Below, one piece after another: positions 59,181 through 64,000 of a DNA stretch of 64,000 bases. The DNA comes from Liquidambar formosana (taxonomy: Eukaryota; Streptophyta; Magnoliopsida; Saxifragales; Altingiaceae), in contig CM077833.1 in NCBI GenBank assembly GCA_039720395.1, positions 27,798,271 through 27,862,270 of the forward strand. The letters are read 5' to 3'. How positions within the stretch are numbered: position 1 is the first letter of the stretch; each line of letters begins with the position of its first letter. A program made the position numbers and the translations under genes. The notes below the pieces were generated by a model. That model saw only the letters and a list, made by a program, of their open reading frames with translations. It made no database searches and was not told the DNA's origin.

Positions 59181-61836
59181 TCTATACTACCTATAAAAAG
59201 ATGAATGTGAGAAAAATTTTGATTGACTAATCTACCCTTATTTTAATTTTTAAATACACAACTATCCACCCTTCTGCATATATAGGAAATATAGTAATAT
59301 GGAAACTATAATTTTAAAACACATACCTTAATGTATAAAACACAAATAAGAATTCAAAGGAAACTAGAAACTATAATTCCTTTTAAATATACAACTACCC
59401 ACCCTTCTGCATATATAGGAAATATAGCAATCTGGAAACTATAATTTTAAAACACATACCTTAATATAGGTTGCTTTTAACAGTTCCCATGCATCATTAT
59501 TCCATATTAATTAATATCTTTTCATTTCTATTTCCATACTTTACCCCATTTTAACCCATGTGAACGCCCCAATTCTCGATCGGTTGCTTCATCTATTTTA
59601 TTTCAATAATTCTATTAACGCGGCTGGTGGTGATGTTTTTTTTAGACGTTTTAATGGAAGTTCATACATATGCATGTGCTTTAAAAATAGAGGTAAGAAT
59701 TTGTCGCTTGCTTCTAATAGTTTTTTTTTTTTTTTTTTTTTTGAGTGAATCTCCCCAATAGGATTCATGTAGGAGGGAATAAAGTTTTATTGAATTGAGG
59801 TCAGTTGAGTTTTCAATATCCCCATTGTGATTTAGAGAAAATTTGAACGATAAGGTAAGTGATTTTTTTCTTCTTTTTTGAGTGTCTAAGTGATTTTCTG
59901 TTGATTTATTTATGTAATTATGAATGCACCATGAACTTAAGTGCACTATCTCTTTTTTATACAAAAAAAAAAAAAAAAAAAAAAGTTTCAATTTCTTTGA
60001 GAGTTTTGAGTCTTGACTCTTTGTTGTAAGTTATATTATTAATTCTAGCTACACCACATACTAATTGAAATGATCGATATATAGGAAAAAAAAATTATCA
60101 ATATAAAGTCAAAGATTACATAACATTCACCCAACCACGCACATAAATATATTTGAACTAAGAAACACATAAGTGTTCTATATATAATTAGAAATCTGAA
60201 TAACTATAAAAATTTAAATATGATAGAACAAAAGTTATTAGAACAAGGTAACTTATTTTACACGAGTTAAGCATCCTATTGATTTAGAGACCTAATAATA
60301 ATATACAACCAATCAACCATAAGTCTCCCTTCTCCCTTCTACCTATATGCTTCTCCTCTTTTCTCTATGCTTCTCCTCTTTTCTCCTTTTATTATACATT
60401 TAGTCTTAATTTACATTCTCCGCATACTATCCAGTGGATCTCACAAATAATCAACGACGGTGATTCTTGGCATTCTCCCCCTGCCCCTCCCCTCTTTTTT
60501 GTAGGCGGCATTCAAAACTATGAGCAAGTTTTGAGAACTACCCTTATTTTTTGTAGCTGTCTTTTATAGTATTTATTATTTATTATATAGGGGTTTTTCT
60601 TTTCTGTTTCTTGACTTTGTATTGGATGGGCTTAGGCATAGATAGTTAGCATTCAGAATTTTAGAATTAAATACCAGCGTAGTTTAGTTTTATAATGCTT
60701 ATTGAGTAACTGTCAACCGGTACATCAACTTGACATTAATTCTTTTCTCTTCTCTCTTATAAATTGAGTATTTAATATTTCTCTTTTTCTCTCTTTACAA
60801 ACTCAAAAACTAGTCATAAAAAGGTACCAATTTTTTTTCTTTTCTAGATTCTTCGTTTTGATATGCTCAATATGTATGTAATATAATCTTGGAGATAAAA
60901 ACTCCCTTCGTAAGATATTAATTTGCTTTATTTTTTGTACGTTACAATTTTTATATTTTATATAATATTTTAGGTATTTTTTTTAGTGATTTGTTGAACA
61001 AAATATGTTTGTAAGAAATTGTCATTGTCATGGCTATAAGTTATTGTTCCCTATAAATTTCACTATTTTTTTTTTTATATATCATTTATAGGATCAATTA
61101 TAGTCAATAATTTTGTTTCTTAAAATCTGTTATAGCATACCAGTTGTATAGTGATTTTTTATCTTCCAGATCAATGAATTGTAAGTGCATCTTGATTTTT
61201 ATCATTCTCTTAATTCAGTGATCATGGCCGTGCTTAAAATTGGATGACCAAAGGTGCACACAAATTTTAATTTGGCGGCCGGTTTTTTATTTATTTATTA
61301 TTTTCTCCATATTCTTAGAAAACTTCATTGTCTTAACAAAGGTTCTTCAAGTCTTTGTGTTATATCTTATAATATATATAGGCACACGTAACGTTATGCA
61401 AGTTTATGAATCTCCTTATAGTTGTATAGCCGTCTTTCAAACCTCTTTTTTTTTTTGCTTAAGTTCATTTGGATGTTAGTTTCAATATTGCATCTCGATC
61501 TTATTGGAATGAGAAATAAGCAAAATTAAAATAAATATTATTCTATCCAAACAGGAAAAGAAAAAAAATTTGTTACGTAAGTAAAAAAAATTACAAGTTA
61601 CAAATTTGAGTTATAGTGGGAGAAGGATAAAAGGCAATGTGTGGAAACTAAAATTTGAAGAATTCTATTTAGAAGAAAAAATTGTTACATGATTGTAAAA
61701 AATTTGATAGTTATATAAATTAGAGTTGTATTGGGAGATGAACAATGAGTGAGTATAGAAATTTAAATTTGATTTAAAAATTATTTTTTACAACGCAAAT
61801 ATTATCAGTGTGCAACGCACGTGTGCATCAAATAGT
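59181..61836 (+). mobile_element. Helitron-like element, probable
   Basis: The 5' end TCTATACTACCT and the next roughly 80 bp match the element at 14,827. Its likely 3' end is the hairpin GTGC-AAC-GCAC near 61,810 followed by ATAGT at 61,832-61,836, where the expected CTAG has one change. The interior is AT-rich with a partial internal duplication (59,260-59,330 and 59,390-59,460) and no RepHel frame. Confidence 0.45.
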
Positions 61837-61837
61837 G

Positions 61838-63116
61838 TATATATATATATATATATAAACAATGTTCACCATAGCTACTTGGCGGCTTTTTATGCTGCCA
61901 CATGACTTTTTTTATATGAAGTTGTGTTCTAATTTAGATAGTTGCAATTTTTCATTATTAAAGATTGTGTTCTCACTTCCAAAAGTAATAACTAACTCAC
62001 ACCTCCAACTTATCCTCTCTCTCCTAAGCATTAATCCAAATTTTCTGACTCCAATGAGTTGCTTGGAGCAATCAGAGACTCAAACTGAACGATTTTTATA
62101 GCTTGCTTTTTTTTTTTTTTTTTAAATCAAAAATGGTTTGAATAACTATTTCTTATATTAGCCTATATGCGTCCTTTCACTTGAACCGACACGACTCCAA
62201 AACAAACAGCCACTTTTTCATATTTTACCATCTACTCCGATATAGAATCCTTCAACTGTGATTGAAAACACAATGACTATTAACAGGTTTACAGTGGTTG
62301 CCCTCCATCTTCCCATGAAAGATATTATCTCTATAGGTAAATTATTTATGCGTGATTCTTTTTTTTTTTTTTTTTTTTGCCTTTCATATTTTTTTTTCTT
62401 TAATATCTCATCATCACGTCTTCTCTTTTTTTTCCAACCTTTTTTTTATATTTCTTTCTCACTCTTTACACAAAAATACAATCGATGTTGCTTTGCTTGT
62501 ACCGTAGGGCTGGACATTGTTTTGTTTGGTAAAATATCGAATGACGAACTTATGTACTTCCTTACTTTGGTTTATGCTTTTTTCTTTTTGTTCTAAGTTA
62601 CTCTACTGTAATTTTCTAATGCCTTTTATGTATTTGTTAATTTGCTTCAACCTATGCAGACACCTCTCCAAAAAAGTAGAGGTTTAAGTCGTTTTTCTGA
62701 TTTGAAGGGCTATAGATTGATTGCTACATTTAATATTCTTTTTAGTATTGGTTAAGTATTTTTTTTCTCCTGTAAGTCACGCCACGTTTTCGACTGTCGA
62801 CCAGACTGAAGAACTATTGGTTCCATTGGATTATTTTTGTTGACGAAATTTCCCTTACTTGATCATTTTTGGCAGTGCTCATTAAAAAAAATTTATCTAC
62901 CCTATAATTTTGTATTCCACTTGATGTATTATATTCTTACCATAATTGCTTCTTTCAGATTTTTACTAATTTTTAAATCCATTTGTAGTATTAAATGCAT
63001 TTGAAAGAGATTTTTAATTTTTCTTCTTAAAATATATATATATCTAAAATTTTAATTTTTTTAATAATTTTTTTTATTTATAATTTATCCCGTACATCGC
63101 ACGGATTCACTCCTAG
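61838..63116 (+). mobile_element. Helitron-like 3' end with upstream sequence
   Basis: The hairpin CCGTAC-ATC-GCACGG (from 63,090), an 8-11 nt spacer and CTAG at 63,113-63,116 followed by T match the 3' end at 8,124. The 5' limit is uncertain; a TA-rich stretch at 61,838 is followed by sequence vaguely like the start of the 6,310 family. There is no coding sequence. Confidence 0.45.
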
Positions 63117-64000
63117 TTATAGTAAAATACTGAGCGCTTTCCGACTCAACTGCCCTCGTAAAGAACAACGGTCGTTTGGCCTTTTACCCCAATGTGACAA
63201 ATTCTTATTTATTTATTTATTTATTTCGGTTGTGGCAACTTTCTATTATTTTATTGTTATATATACGCGGTCTTGGTAAGACGTTAATATTAAATAAATA
63301 AATAAATTGTTTAGTTTGGGAATTATATATGCTTATTGTTTTCATGACAAGATGGCTTCAAACTTTACTATCAGTAACCTGGAGGGTAAGCCAGGGGAAG
63401 AAATTAAATGCCAATGTGCTGGAGTTAGACAGCATGGTTTTCTGCCTACTTACTATAAATGAGTTTTCCGGTTGTAACGATTTCTTGAAATTTTGTCCTA
63501 CTTTTACCCATCAAAATTCATCCTTTGAATTTTTTATATTGATGAGTTAGGACTTAGGATTATGGAGTGGTGGTATATTCTATCAATTATGGACCTATTT
63601 GGGAATTTCAAAAACTGGATTAAACTGAGTCTAATCCAAAATTATTATCTAGTTTTTAAGTAAACCAATTTACAGTTGTTTTAAAAAAAAAAAAATTGTG
63701 TTTATGCCTTATTTTTATAACAAAATTAAACTGATTAGTAGGAAAATGAAAGTTACCTAAACAATGTGAAAGCAAAACTTGATCCAAACTTATTTTCTAT
63801 TAGCCAAATTTTTAAATTTACCAAACAAGCCCAATCAAAAGAAAAAAAAGGAATTTTATCATTTTTGAGTGCTCTTATTTAGGGAGTACCATGTTTGTGT
63901 TTGTTGTAGGTTAATTGGGTCGTCCTTCCGCGAAGTTAATGTTCTGTTGTACCAACAAAAATAATAATAATAATAATGTTTCTGTGTATCTATAAATAAA
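63117..64000. other. Spacer, no gene seen
   Basis: This is AT-rich sequence with (ATTT)n and (ATA)n runs. A 73-residue frame near 63,330 shows no recognisable domain. Confidence 0.4.

Overview
The window reads as nuclear DNA of a flowering plant, probably a eudicot. It is AT-rich, its genes are split by GT-AG introns, and its spacers are full of transposons (LTR elements, MITEs, hAT, Mutator-like, Helitron-like, LINE tails). I cannot name the species from the sequence alone.

Region 1 (1-22.9 kb) holds a carboxylesterase cluster built by tandem duplication. An approximately 11-kb unit occurs twice (about 1-8,893, cut by the left window edge, and about 8,963-20,079). Each unit has a minus-strand gene that I recognise as mitochondrial succinate dehydrogenase subunit 5 (SDH5), diverging from a plus-strand, single-exon carboxylesterase (CXE). 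The two CXE copies (3,280-4,260 and 18,276-19,256) are intact and near-identical. Only exon 1 of the first SDH5 copy is in the window. The second SDH5 copy is wrecked by a MITE in an exon, an LTR retrotransposon in an intron, a nonsense codon, indels and loss of its 3' end. A third, more diverged CXE (21,972-22,932) has one extra base near its start.

Region 2 (23.9-28.0 kb) is a complete six-exon minus-strand gene for RPN11, the JAMM deubiquitinase of the 26S proteasome lid. It is the most conserved gene here.

Region 3 (29.6-54.3 kb) is a patatin-like phospholipase (PLP) array. It has five members in very different states: an orphan first exon (+), a full-length copy with one frameshift (+), a full-length copy with three frameshifts (-), one intact seven-exon gene of 410 residues (-, 46,509-48,617), and a 3' half-gene (-) carrying a TRIM-like LTR and a hAT element with an 8-bp target-site duplication. 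Exon lengths are conserved across the array, so every lesion can be placed precisely.

Region 4 (54.3-64 kb) has no gene that I can support. It holds a Mutator-like element, a hAT-like element, a cluster of AGCGCT motifs and two abutting Helitron-like elements.

The genes do not form an operon or a single pathway. Two hydrolase families (CXE and PLP) have expanded and decayed on either side of the housekeeping gene RPN11. All splice sites and homologies were read by eye, and no database search was run.
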